Assembly (NCBI RefSeq): GCF_032854445.1
Contig: NC_088295.1
Location: forward strand, 94,483,805 to 94,547,804
Reading direction: 5' to 3'
Length of the DNA stretch: 64,000 bases
From: Liolophura sinensis
Taxonomy: Eukaryota; Mollusca; Polyplacophora; Chitonida; Chitonidae
The position numbers were made by a program, and so were the translations under genes. The notes under the pieces were generated by a model. It was not told where the DNA came from. It saw nothing but the letters and a program-made list of their open reading frames with translations, and did no database searches. This document shows positions 47,355-58,994 of this stretch, one piece after another (position 1 is the stretch's first letter; each line of letters starts with the position of its first letter).

Positions 47355-48015
47355 AGAAGTAAATAAGTAGACCTTGCTTCAGTCATTATCTGTCGTCATA
47401 TTCCTGGTGAGAAATAAGTAGACATTGCTTCGGTCATTGTCTGTTGTCATATTCCTGGTGAGAAATAAGTAGACCTTGCTTCAGTCATTGTCTGTTGTCA
47501 TAATCCTGGTGTGAAAAAGGTAGACATTACTTCAGTCATTGTCTGTTGTCATATTCCTGGAGTTAAAAAATTAGACGTTACTTCAGTCATTGTCTGTTGT
47601 CATATTCGGGGTGTGAAATAAGCAGACATTACTTTGGTCATTATCCGTTGTCATAATCCTGGTGTGAAATAAGTAGACATTACTTCGGTCATTATCTGTT
47701 GTCATAATTCTGGTGTGAAAGAAGTAGACATTACTTCAGTCATTGTCTGTTGTCATATTTGGGGTGTGAAATAAGCAGACATTACTTTGGTCATTATCCG
47801 TTGTCATAATTCTGGTGTGAAAAAGTAGACATTACTTCAGTCATTATCTGTTGTCATATTCGTGGTGTGAAATAAGTAGACATTGCTTCGGTCATTGTCT
47901 GTTGTCATATTCGTGGTGTGAAATAAGTAGACATTACTTCGGTCATTGTCTGTTGTCATATTCGTGGTGTGAAAATAAGTAGACATTGCTTCGGTCATTG
48001 TCTGTTGTCATATTC
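47355..48015. repeat. Minisatellite, about 51-bp unit, 13 copies
   Basis: The unit contains AGACATTGCTTCGGTCATTG, TCTGTTGTCATATTC and GGTGTGAAATAAGT. It is moderately diverged, with 1-2 bp indels. Confidence 0.95.
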
Positions 48016-48184
48016 CCGATTTGCTATTAATTGGTGTTTGTAATTTGGAAACATGTTAATATATTTGTTGGATGTGTAATGTTGAAAAGAAATCTATGAG
48101 TGTACATAATTGGCTGTTTGAAGGTGGTTAAATTTCCTGTATAGACATAATTTCAAAATAAAGTGTGCATATGAGATGACTGAC

Positions 48185-48548
48185 CCAATTTCATTTAGTG
48201 TACACACTGGGTCAGTAATACATTGTTTTGTTGTGACCAAATTTCATGTACTGTACACACTGGGTCAGTAATACATTGCTCCGTTGTGACCAAATTTCAT
48301 GTACTGTACACACTGGGTCAGTAATACGTTGTTCTGTTGTGACCAAATTTCATGTACTGTACACACTGGGTCAGTAATACATTGTTCTGTTGTGACCAAA
48401 TTTCATGTACTGTACACACTGGGTCAGTAATACATTGTTCTGTTGTGACCAAATTTCATGTACTGTACACACTGGGTCAGTAATACATTGTTCTGTTGTG
48501 ACCAAATTTCATGTACTGTACACAGGTCAGTAATACGTTGCTCTGTTG
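48185..48548. repeat. Minisatellite, 53-bp unit, about 7 copies
   Basis: The unit contains AATACATTGTTCTGTTGTGA, CCAAATTTCATGTACTGTAC and ACACTGGGTCAGT. Copies are nearly identical. Confidence 0.97.
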
Positions 48549-50284
48549 TGAAACTGAATAGCAACTCTGGCCTATGACTGTACGGACATGTGTATGTGTA
48601 GGCCACCAGTCGTGGTAATCACAGAATACCAACCTCAGTATGCACATGAGCTGTAAATTGGGACAGTCAGTTAGGGCAGATAATTAACATCAGTTTCATC
48701 ACATTTGCATTAAGATTTTAAGCTTGAGCTGATAAAGCTGGCATCTTTTCTGGTGCTGCATGGTACGGACTCTGGAGTTTGGCTATTCTGGCTGTAGCTC
48801 CAGCTGCTACAGCTTTGTTACCTCCTGAGACAGATAACAGTAGGGGACAAAGGGGATCCCCCTGTGGTATCCCACTCTGGCCTCCACACACAGTCCTCAT
48901 ACAAACACTAGTACCTTGTCTTACTTTATTACGTAGGCAAATATAGATGTGTCTAAGAACATCATTGTGTTCCTGTTTCTACTGATTTGTTAAGTACTTG
49001 TTGTTAGGACGTATTGTTAAATAATGATGGGTAGTTTTAGTCCTACCTGTGAAATATCTATCCACTACAGTGTACTCATTGTGAAATGAGTTAGCTCAGG
49101 TGACACAATGTGGTGAGGGTGTGTTCACAACAGTCCACTGCTTTATTTCACTGTGAAAAGCATTGCATTCTTTTTGTTTGGTGTACTGTCTAAACAGGTG
49201 ACATTCAAGTGGTAATTAAGAACTAGGTTTTTTTGTAGAACAATGTGGAAATTTTCTGCTGTCCTTCAGCTAATGCCTTACATTTATTCAAGAATCTAAA
49301 AAATGTTCTTACCTGTGTGTTTTTTAAAGGTAATTATATTAATATGGGGTATGAAAAGATGAAAAAACATGTAATGCATTGGAAAGGTCAGATGTCTTAT
49401 TACAATATTTTCATTTGTTACTCCTAATTGCACCTTAATTTGCTATTTTTTTTTTTTTTTACCCTTCTACGTCTCTCATTATAGGCCCCATTGTTACTCA
49501 GGTTCGTCTGTTAATCAGTATAGAGGACAAAATGATCCAATGTAAAAATTGATGTTACAGGAAGATGTATTGTTGTATTCTTGAGGTAACCATGGTGACG
49601 TATTTGTTGAGAGATGAATAGAGCGTAGTCTTTGTGCTCCATCTCACCTGGCCCGTGGGCCCTGGGGTAGGGTCTCCCAGGCACGTGCTTGTTATGTCTT
49701 ATAATAGGAGGGTTTTCTGTAGGACGTGTGGCCAGGATTCATGTCCATAAGGTTTAACACACTCCAGCCCAATAAAACATCATACAGACAAAACAGACAA
49801 GTTTATGAATTCTCACAGACGTTTATGATGGCTGCATTTAGTGCCCATTGTAAATTGTAATTCTCCTGCTGAAAGGTGACTGTGGACAGTTGTCATGGCA
49901 GGTTGTTTCTGGTCACTGTAAGGAAGTCTGGTATAATGCTTTCTCCTTTGTGAGTGAGGGAGAGAGGGAGGGAGGAAGTGAAGCAGTGTCTACAGCCATA
50001 GCTAGGGCAGAGCCTGTGAGCCACAGAGAGGGAGGGGATCCTGTGGGGGCCACAAAGACCAGACAGACTCTTACCTTCAGGCTGTTATGGTCTGCTGAAA
50101 AGCACAGTGGCTGCCTCTGGACTAGTGTGTCATTAGTAACTGTCAGCTGACCATCAGACACTGACAACAGGGAAACAGTGGAGGGTCAGTGACTGACAGA
50201 GGGACTGGGGGAACTAAGAGCTGACAGCAGGCCTGACTGAGTCACAGTCCATCTGTGGGACCCCAGCGCTGACCACAGCAAGTG
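48549..50284. other. Unique region upstream of exon D
   Basis: Right part (49,900-50,284) is purine- and G+C-rich and may be the promoter or 5' UTR of candidate exon D. Left part contains a short minus-strand frame with a GIPQGDPLCPLLL motif (see findings). Confidence 0.4.
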
Positions 50285-50358
50285 ATGGGGGTCCACTTCA
50301 ATGGAGACCGCAAGACCATCCCGATCAAGAAGACAAGACCTGCCAGTGACTGTATCAG
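50285..50358 (+). CDS. Candidate first coding exon D (MGVHFNGDRKT...), unidentified gene
   Basis: The frame reads MGVHFNGDRKTIPIKKTRPA then SDCI plus AG, and stops at donor GTAAAT. An in-frame TGA lies five codons upstream of the ATG. The upstream 350 bp is G+C- and purine-rich, with no tandem repeat, and could be its 5' UTR and promoter. Phase 2 matches exons B and C. No family was recognised and no downstream exon was found before 64 kb. Confidence 0.55.
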
Positions 50359-50897
50359 GTAAATGGTAAACAGTGATGGGTAATCCGTTCTGTGACTCAT
50401 AATGGTGTACTGCTGATAGCTTAGGTCAATACAATGCCTTACTGCTGGTCTCTGGTCCTAACAACATCAACAAAGGGGTGCTAGATTACACAATGGACCT
50501 GGGCTCACTCAAGACCAGAGCCTCTCTTATTCTTGATGTGATAGTGGACGGAGGGCCAATATTTCTGCCTTGTCTTCCTTGTGCCTGGTAAGTTCTTAGG
50601 GGTATTCCTTCATTAAAGAGAAGGCAACCTTATTGATTGTGATTACCTCATCGCTGCTGTTACAACAACAACACTGTAGGCTGTGGTCAGGGCTGTCATT
50701 GCTGGTCGACTGAGTCATTGTTTTCAGCAGAGATTTGGTTAGGGAAGCAAGGGCTGTTCGTAGTGCTAGTGACGATTTCTGTTTCAGTGACAATGTTCAA
50801 TGGCTACCAGTGGCTCACTGGCAAAAGTGAGTTGTTGCAGTGGACAAAGATAATGCACAGACATCATCCATTCCTTTTATAGGGTGAGGTATTGCCT

Positions 50898-51710
50898 GGG
50901 TAAGGTGCACATGTGTCAGTCTGATACCACATGTAACTGATCGTTGGGTGCGCATCTGTCAGTCTGATACCGCATGTAACTGAGTGTTAGGTGTGCATGT
51001 GTCAGTCTTATACCACATGTAACTGAGGGTTAGGTGCACATGTGTCAGTCTGATACCACATGTAACTGATCGTTGGGTGCACATGTGTCAGTCTGATACC
51101 ACATGTAACTGAGGATTAGGTGCGCATCTGTCAGTCTGATACCGCATGTAACTGAGTGTTAGGTGTGCATGTGTCAGTCTTATACCACATGTAACTGAGG
51201 GTTAGGTGCACATGTGTCAGTCTGATACCACATGTAACTGAGGATTAGGTGCGCATGTGTCAGTCTGATACTACATGTAAGTGAGGGTTAGATGCACGTG
51301 TCAGTCTGATACCACATGTAACTGAGGATTAGGTGCACATCTGTCAGTCTGATACCACATGTAACTTAGTGTTAGGTGCACGTGTCAGTCTGATACCACA
51401 TGTAAGTGAGGGTTAGGTCCACATGCGTAAGTCTGATACCACATGCAAGTGAGGGTTGGGTGGGCATGTGTCAGTCTGATACCACATGTAACTGAGGGTT
51501 AGGTGCACATGTGTCAGTCTGATACCACGTAACTGAGGATTAGGTGCGCATCTGTCAGTTTGATACCACATGTAACTGAGTGTTATTTGCGCATGTGTCA
51601 GTCTGATACCACATGTAACTGAAGGTTAGGTGCGCATGTGTCAGCGATATACCACATGTAACTGAGGGTTAGGTGCACATGTATCAGTTTGATACCATAT
51701 GTAACTGCTG
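50898..51710. repeat. Minisatellite, 43-bp unit, about 19 copies
   Basis: The unit is GTGCGCATGTGTCAGTCTGA, TACCACATGTAACTGAGGGT, TAG. Some copies lack the CAT of GCACATGTGT. It would be in the intron after candidate exon D. Confidence 0.96.
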
Positions 51711-52132
51711 TAACAACCTGGTATATTGAGGCAGGTTTAAAGAGATTTCCCTCACGTAGACCATTGTGCGAATATAGGTTACTGTGCCTGTGTCCCATTA
51801 GTGAGTAGTCGGTATGAATAGCGGATAAAAGGCTGTGTGTACAATTGTGTATGTATATGAGGGTTACTCTCCCAGGTGGGTCGTTGTACATGTCATACTG
51901 TGGTTGTGCCGAGTGACCTTATCAGCTATATAATCTCTGCATCAATAGTCTGCTTATCATCCAGTTAGGGATGCCTTTTGCTGTGTTAGTCAGGCTAAGG
52001 AATAGCCTGGGAACACCTACATGCTACCCCCTGAGTATCCACTGGCTATACAGTACAGTCTGGTATACAGTTGTCAAAAAGCAAATGTTGTTACTCATGA
52101 CTTGAGAACCATGCTATCTAGGATCTGCCTTC

Positions 52133-52735
52133 AGGTGACACATCAGTGGCCTTCAGTTTACCCCAGCTTTGTCACACAGGTGACACATCTGTGAAAACAG
52201 TGTGACAGTGCTCTGTAGCTATCAGTTTACCCCAGCTTTGTCACACAGGTGACACATCTGTGAAAACAGTGTGACAGTGCTCTGTAGCTATCAGTTTACC
52301 CCAGCTTTGTCACACAGGTGACACATCTGTGAAAACAGTGTGACAGTGCTCTGTAGCTATCAGTTTACCCCAGCTCTGTCACACAGGTGACACATCTGTG
52401 AAAACTGTGTGACAGTGCTCTGTAGCTATCAGTTTACCCCAGCTCTGTCACACAGGTGACACATCTGTGAAAACAGTGTGACAGTGCTCTGTAGCTATCA
52501 GTTTACCCCAGCTCTGTCACACAGGTGACACATCTGTGAAAACAGTGTGACAGTGCTCTGTAGCTATCAGTTTACCCCCCAGCTCTGTCATAAAGGTGAC
52601 ACATCTGTGAAAACAGTGTGACAGTGCTCTGTAGCTATCAGTTTACCCCAGCTCTGTCACACAGGTGGGACATCTGTGACAACTGTGTCACACAGCATTC
52701 TTTAACTTTTTCTGTTTACACAGGTGACACATCTA
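52133..52735. repeat. Minisatellite, 69-bp unit, about 8.5 copies
   Basis: The unit contains CACACAGGTGACACATCTGT, GAAAACAGTGTGACAGTGCT and CTGTAGCTATCAGTTTACCC. Internal copies are nearly identical and edges diverged. Confidence 0.97.
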
Positions 52736-52769
52736 TGAAAACTGTATCACAGCATGTGGAAGTAAGGTG

Positions 52770-53165
52770 TTACCATGAGGTAGTAGGGTCTTATCTTGAG
52801 GTAGTGACATGTTAGCATGGGGTAGTATGATCTTAGCGTGAGGTAGTAACATGTTAGCGTGGGGTAGTATGATCTTAGTGTGAGGTAGTAACATGTTAGC
52901 GTGGGGTAGTATGATCTTAGCGTGAGGTAGTAACATGTTAGCGTGGGGTAGCATGATTTTAGTGTGAGGTAGTAACATGTTAGCGTGGGGTAGCATGATC
53001 TTAGTGTGAGGTAGTATGGTTTTTAGTATGGTATTAGCTTGAGGTAGTAAAATGTTAGCACAAGGTATAAAGGTGTTACCGTGAGATAGCAAAGTGCTAT
53101 TGTGAGATGATAAGAATTCGGTGTGAGGTAATAAGGTCCTAGCATGAGGTATATTTAAGGTCTAA
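52770..53165. repeat. Minisatellite, 21-bp unit in a 42-bp dimer
   Basis: GGTAGTATGATCTTAGCGTG plus A alternates with GGTAGTAACATGTTAGCGTG plus G. The right edge (53,065-53,165) decays into GAGGTAATAAGGTCCTAGC-type copies. Similar units resume at 54,800-54,900. Confidence 0.93.
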
Positions 53166-53284
53166 CGTTGTACATAGCAATTTTTCAGCCACATGAAGAT
53201 AAGAAGTCATTATGTGTGTATTATGTGTACATTTTTGTGTCTGCTTGTTGCATGGTTGTCCATTCTGCCAGTGCTGCTGTTACA

Positions 53285-54748
53285 TTCACATTATACTGAC
53301 ACCAGGCCAACCAGTCACTCCACCCAGTCACATTATACTGACACCAGGCCAACCAGTCACTCCACCCAGTCACATTATACTGACACCAGGCCAACCGGCC
53401 ACCCCACCCAGTCACATTATACTGACACCAGACCAACCAGTCACTCCACCCAGTCACATTATACTGACACCAGGCCAACCGGCCACCCCACCCAGTCACA
53501 TTATACTGACACCAGGCCAACCAGCCACCCCACCCAGTCACATTATACTGACACCAGACCAACCAGTCACTCCACCCAGTCACATTATACTGACACCAGG
53601 CCAACCGGCCACCCCACCCAGTCACATTATACTGACACCAGGCCAACCAGCCACCCCACCCAGTCACATTATACTGACACCAGACCAACCAGCCACCCCA
53701 CCCAGTCACATTATACTGACACCAGGCCAACCGGTCACCCCACCTAGTCACATTATACTGACACCAGACCAACCAGTCACTCCACCCAGTCACATTATAC
53801 TGACACCAGACCAACCGGTCACCCCACCCAGTCACATTATACTGGCACCAGGCCAACCAGTCACTCCACCCAGTCACATTATACTGACACCAGGCCAACC
53901 GGCCACCCCACCCAGTCACATTATACTGACACCAGACCAACCGGTCACCCCACCTAGTCACATCATACTGACACCAGACCAACCAGCCACCCCACCCAGT
54001 CACATTATACTGACACCAGGCCAACCGCCCACCTCGCCCAGTCACATTATACTGACACCAGACCAACCAGCCACCCCACCCAGTCACATCATACTGACAC
54101 CAGGCCAACCGGCCACCCCACCCAGTCACATTATACTGACACCAGACCAACCGGTCACCCCACCCAGTCACATCATACTGACACCAGACCAACCAGCCAC
54201 CCCACCCAGTCACATAATACTGACACCAGGCCAACCGCCCACCCCACCCAGTCACATCATACTGACACCAGACCAACCAGCCACCCCACCCAGTCACATC
54301 ATACTGACACCAGGCCAACCGGCCACCCCACCCAGTCACATTATACTGACACCAGACCAACCGGTCACCCCACCCAGTCACATCATACTGACACCAGACC
54401 AACCAGCCACCCCACCCAGTCACATTATACTGACACCAAGCCAACCGCCCACCTCGCCCAGTCACATTATACTGACACCAGGCTAACCAGTCACCCCACC
54501 CAGTCACATTATACTGACAGCAGGCCAACCGGTCACCCCACCCAGTCACATCATACTGACACCAGACCAACCAACCACCCCACCCAGTCACATTATACGG
54601 ACACCAGGTCAACCGCCCACCTCGCCCAGTCACATTATACTGACACCAGGCTAACCAGTCACCCCTCCCAGTCACATTATACTGACAGCAGGCCAACCGG
54701 TCACCCCACCCAGTCACATCATACTGACACCAGACCAACCAGTCCTGT
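53285..54748. repeat. Minisatellite, 42-bp unit, about 35 copies
   Basis: The unit is CATTATACTGACACCAGGCC, AACCAGTCACCCCACCCAGT, CA. Fourteen codons without stops on either strand create the two longest open frames in the window (HIILTPGQPATPPS on plus, WCQYNVTGWGGRLA on minus). No coding evidence. The right edge continues into dispersed-element sequence to about 54,795. Confidence 0.97.
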
Positions 54749-54797
54749 GTCCTTGCTCTAACCTTTCAGTGCTGAGCGCCAAGCCGGGCAGCAGCAG
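54719..54797 (+). mobile_element. Edge of a second dispersed element, beside the 42-bp array
   Basis: After the last 42-bp unit the sequence reads ACCAACCAGTCCTGTGTCCT, TGCTCTAACCTTTCAGTGCT, GAGCGCCAAGCCGGGCAGCA. A single diverged unit with the same continuation lies at 59,418-59,487. I recall related sequence as repetitive in molluscs (unchecked). Confidence 0.6.
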
Positions 54798-54799
54798 TA

Positions 54800-54905
54800 T
54801 CGTGAGATAGTAAGGTGTTGGCGAGAGGTAGTAAGGTGTCGGCTTGTCAGCATGGGGTAGTATAGTGCAAGCGTTTGTAGCAAGGTACTATTGTGAAGTC
54901 GTAAA
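54800..54905. repeat. Outlying copies of the 21-bp array
   Basis: GAGATAGTAAGGTGTTGGC, GAGGTAGTAAGGTGTCGGC and ATGGGGTAGTATAGTGC resemble units of the 52.77-53.16 kb array on the other side of the 42-bp array. Confidence 0.7.
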
Positions 54906-55574
54906 ATGTAAACAGGAAATGGTGCATTGGTCAACTTCACATATACATAGATCCATCCAGAATTACATGCAATAAGTCAGAAATTAACAAAATGGACGCT
55001 CTTATGTATAAAGGTAATACTTACATGTGCTTAATGTCTACAGCTTAGACCTCCTTTTTGGCTCCGGGAAAAGCAAATTTGTGTTCAGTGGTTAGACGTT
55101 TTTAATTCATATTAGTGATAGCATAAAGAAAAGCCATGAATGCATGTACAAGTGGATTAAACACTGTACCCATGATCTGTAGCAGGGATAAATAGCAGGG
55201 ACAATCGTGGCTTCTGATGATGTGCTAGTATGTAATACTCCTCCCATGTCCTGGTCTTCAGCAATAAACTCTCCTGGTTAATTGGCATGTTGTTTTATGG
55301 CTAGAGTTTAGTGGCCATTCCAGGATATCCCGGCTGGTTATTGCCTCCTGCTGGCCTTATAGATAAAATCTTTATATAGGTGTAGAATTAAGGCAAGGGG
55401 AGTGAAGAAAGTATAAGAGCTGTAGATGGTCTGAGTAATTTCTTATTATTACATGCCAACACGCAGTAAAATGCCTGTACATGACTGGGTTCTGCCAACA
55501 AGTAACAAGCATAAAATGACAGTAAAAGAATGTGATGGTATTGCTGGTTATGTTCTAGGTGGGGCATGATCTGT
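54906..55574. other. Unique spacer, no gene seen
   Basis: A/T-rich spacer between arrays. Confidence 0.5.
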
Positions 55575-56065
55575 GTCATTCTCTGTCATCGGATCATCAC
55601 ATTGCAGTAACTCACTGTCATCAGATCATCACATTGCAGTAGCTCACTGTCATCAGATCATCACATTGCAGTAGCTCACTGTCATCAGATCATCACATTG
55701 CAGTAGCTCACTGTCATCAGATCATCACATTGCAGTAGCTCACTGTCGTCACCTATCAGTAGCTCACTGTCATCAGATCATCACATTGCAGTAGCTCACT
55801 GTCATCAGATCATCACATTGCAGTAGCTCACTGTCATCAGATCATCACATTGCAGTAGCTCACTGTCGTCACCTATCAGTAGCTCACTGTCATCAGATCA
55901 TCACATTGCAGTAGCTCACTCGTCACCTATCAGTAGCTCACTGTCATCAGATCATCACATTGCAGTAGCTCACTGTCGTCACCTATCAGTAGCTCACTGT
56001 CATCGGATCATCACATTGCAGTAGCTCATTGTCATCGGGTCATCACCTATCAGTAGGTCACTGTC
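55575..56065. repeat. Minisatellite, 32-bp unit mixed with short units
   Basis: The long unit is CATCAGATCATCACATTGCA followed by GTAGCTCACTGT. Short units of about 23 bp replace the first part with CGTCACCTATCA. Short units recur after runs of long ones. Confidence 0.95.
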
Positions 56066-56789
56066 TGATTAAATGTTATTATGAGCAGTAGGGCGTTCCA
56101 CTGGTTGTCAGCTTTGTGCTGTCCGTAATAGGACTTATAATGGTTATAATTATCTTGGTAATTTAAAGGCTCTCACGGTGTTAGTACAGCATATGATTTA
56201 CAAGGACTGATTATGCTACATAGGTGTGATACTAGTTTTGCTTCTGCCATATATGCTGAAGTTGTTGAGATTGATTACAGTTTGAAAAATCAGGTGTCAT
56301 CGCCTCCTGGGCCGATGAAGATCACAGGTAGATAATGTCTGTTTGTTGAGGGGTGCATAAAACGCCAGTGACAGACTGAGCAGAGGCTTCTAATATGGCC
56401 TATCCACACTGGTCTGGGCTTGCACAGTGGATAATTAAGTTACTGCTAATGGCTGTTTTAATTATTTCTAGTCAGACTTTAGTCAGCTCCATCAGCCTCT
56501 GAACATGTCTCTAATGTACAAGGTGTTCATATTATTGTGTTAATGCAGCCTGGGTGTGAGGAGGGTGTGATTGCCAGGAGTCCGGCTAATTCCTGTGGGG
56601 AGAATGTCACCAGTGTCTTGGGGACAAATGAGAACAGCTAGTCATTGACTAGTGGACAGTCTCGCTGACCAATCTCTCCTCTACCATCAGTCATAGTCTC
56701 ACACTAATACCCTATTAGCTGACTGGGTTACAGTAACATGAGCATGTCGAAACTTCCGCTGTTCTTGACTGAATTAAGTATGTACATGT
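56066..56789. other. Unique spacer, no gene seen
   Basis: Non-repetitive spacer between the 32-bp and 68-bp arrays. No supported exon. Confidence 0.5.
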
Positions 56790-57335
56790 ATGCGCTGGCA
56801 TGCATATCCTGACTGGTCTTTCAGTATCTTTGTTTTGTCTGTGATTTGTTCCTGGATATGCGCCGGCACGTATGTCCAGACTGGTCTTTCAGTATTTTAG
56901 TTTTGTCTGTGATTTGTTCCTGGATATGCGCTGGCATGTATGTCCAGACTGGTCTTTCAGTATCTTAGTTTTGTCTGTGATTTGTTCCTGGATATGCGCT
57001 GGCATGTATGTCCAGACTGGTCTTTCAGTATTTTAGTTTTGTCTGTGATTTGTTCCTGGATATGCGCTGGCATGTATGTCCAGACTGGTCTTTCAGTATC
57101 TTAGTTTTGTCTGTGATTTGTTGCTGGATATGCGCTGGCATGTATGTCCAGACTGGTCTTTCAGTATCTTAGTTTTGTCTGTGATTTGTTGCTGGATATG
57201 CGCCGGCATGCATATCCTGACTGGTCTTTCAGTATCTTAGTTTTTTCTGTGATTTGTTGCTGGATATGCGCCGGCACGTATGTCCAGACTGGTCTTTCAG
57301 TATCTTAGTTTTGTCTGTGATTTGTTCCTGGATAA
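56790..57335. repeat. Minisatellite, 68-bp unit, 8 copies
   Basis: The unit contains TATGCGCTGGCATGTATGTC, CAGACTGGTCTTTCAGTATC and TTAGTTTTGTCTGTGATTTG. GCTGGCATG and GCCGGCACG variants alternate irregularly. Confidence 0.97.
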
Positions 57336-57769
57336 TTTCAGTATGGCAGTGGCACCAATGAAATAAATAACGCGATGATAATTCTCAGTTGAACACCAGA
57401 GCAATCGTGTTTTCGATCAGATTTTTAGAATAGCTAATACTGTATGTTCCTCAGAACATACGTGTACATAACAGACTTCTATGCCACAAGTTCATCCTTT
57501 CTATTCTCCCTCAAACCTATCCCTTAAAAAAAATGACTGAATATTTGTTAATAATAATTTTTGAATGAGTCCATGTGAGTTATATCAGCTAATTAAGGTT
57601 GATGAGTGTCACAGTTTTCCTCAGCATGGGGGTTTGTACATATAAGATTAACCACTAAACCTCTGTGATGCTGTGTGAAAGTGGAGGTACAAACGTGTGA
57701 ATGTCCATCTTTTCATGCATCATTAACAATCATTAACAAACTTAGACTTCAGGCACGTCCTGGCTGTTC
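57336..57769. other. Unique spacer, no gene seen
   Basis: A/T-rich. A small duplication CATTAACAA sits at its right edge. Confidence 0.5.
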
Positions 57770-58262
57770 AATTTGATGGTGATTGGATCTTGGTGTTATT
57801 AAATGACCGTCAGATCCTGGCTCTTCACTTTCATGGTGAATGGATCTTGGTGTTATTAAATAACCATCAGGTCCTGGCTCTTCACTTCGATGGTGAATGG
57901 ATCTTGGTGCTATTAAATAACCATCAGGTCTTGGCTCTTCACTTCGATGGTGAATGGATCTTGGTGTTATTAAATAACCATCAGGTCCTGGCTGTTCACT
58001 TCGATGGTGAATGGATCTTGGTGTTATTAAATAACTATCAGGTCCTGGCTGTTCACTTCGATGGTGAATGGATCTTGGTGTTATTAAATAACCATCAGGT
58101 CCTGGCTGTTCACTTCGATGGTGAACGGATCTTGGTGTTATCAAATAACCATCAGGTCCTGGCTCTTCACTTTGATGGTGATTGGATCTTGGTGTTATTA
58201 AATAACCATCAGGTCCTGGCTCTTCACTTTGATGGTGATTGGATCTTGATGTTATTATAACC
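57770..58262. repeat. Minisatellite, 57-bp unit, about 8.7 copies
   Basis: The unit contains GGATCTTGGTGTTATTAAAT, AACCATCAGGTCCTGGCTCT and TCACTTTGATGGTGAT. Its 19-codon period gives open frames on both strands. Confidence 0.97.
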
Positions 58263-58388
58263 ATCAAAAGTGGAAGTTTGGAGGAATCCGATAAACCACA
58301 AGAGAACACCACGTTTTGAAGCGCAGCGTGAGAGTTGCCATTAAATGCTAAGCTTGCCACAGGGAGCCACATAAGGTGGACTGGTGTG

Positions 58389-58413
58389 AAATGTGTGTGT
58401 GTGTGTGTGTGTG
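58389..58413. repeat. (TG)n microsatellite
   Basis: About twelve TG dinucleotides between the 57-bp and 27-bp arrays. Confidence 0.9.
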
Positions 58414-58534
58414 GAGGCAGAATTGGGAACATGTCAGCACCAATGTGCATCTGGGGAACCAGGCTCATTAGGCTTCAGGAAGTGAGCCCTTAAGAGTGGG
58501 TCACAGTTAAGTGTAATTAAGTGGAATAATCATA

Positions 58535-58994
58535 CAGTCCAGAGAGACAGTGGGGCTTTTACAGTCCAGAGGGACGGTGGGGCTTTTACAGTCCAGAGAG
58601 ACGGTGGGGCTTTTACAGTCCAGAGAGACGGTGGGGCTTTTACAGTCCAGAGAGACGGTGGGGCTTTTATAGTCAAGAGAGACGGTGGGGCTTTTACAGT
58701 CCAGAGGGACGGTGGGGCTTTTACAGTCCAGAGAGACGGTGGGGCTTTTATAGTCAAGAGAGACGGTGGGGCTTTTACAGTCCAGAGGGACGGTGGGGCT
58801 TTTACAGTCCAGAGAGACGGTGGGGCTTTTACAGTCCAGAGAGACGGTGGGGCTTTTACAGTCCAGAGAGACGGTGGGGCTTTTACAGTCCAGAGAGACG
58901 GTGGGGCTTTTACAGTCCAGAGGGAGGGTGGGGCTTTTACAGTCCAGAGAGACGGTGGGGCTTTTACAGTCCAGAGAGACGGTGGGGCTTTTAC
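58535..58994. repeat. Minisatellite, 27-bp unit, 17 copies
   Basis: The unit is ACAGTCCAGAGAGACGGTGG followed by GGCTTTT. Nine codons without stops give KSPTVSLDC and APPSLWTVK frames. Variants include AGGGACGG and TAGTCAAG. Confidence 0.97.

Noticed and set aside
55575-56065. CRISPR-like appearance (short repeat, short variable part)
   Set aside because: The DNA is eukaryotic and the variable parts are not unique spacers; it is a two-type tandem array.
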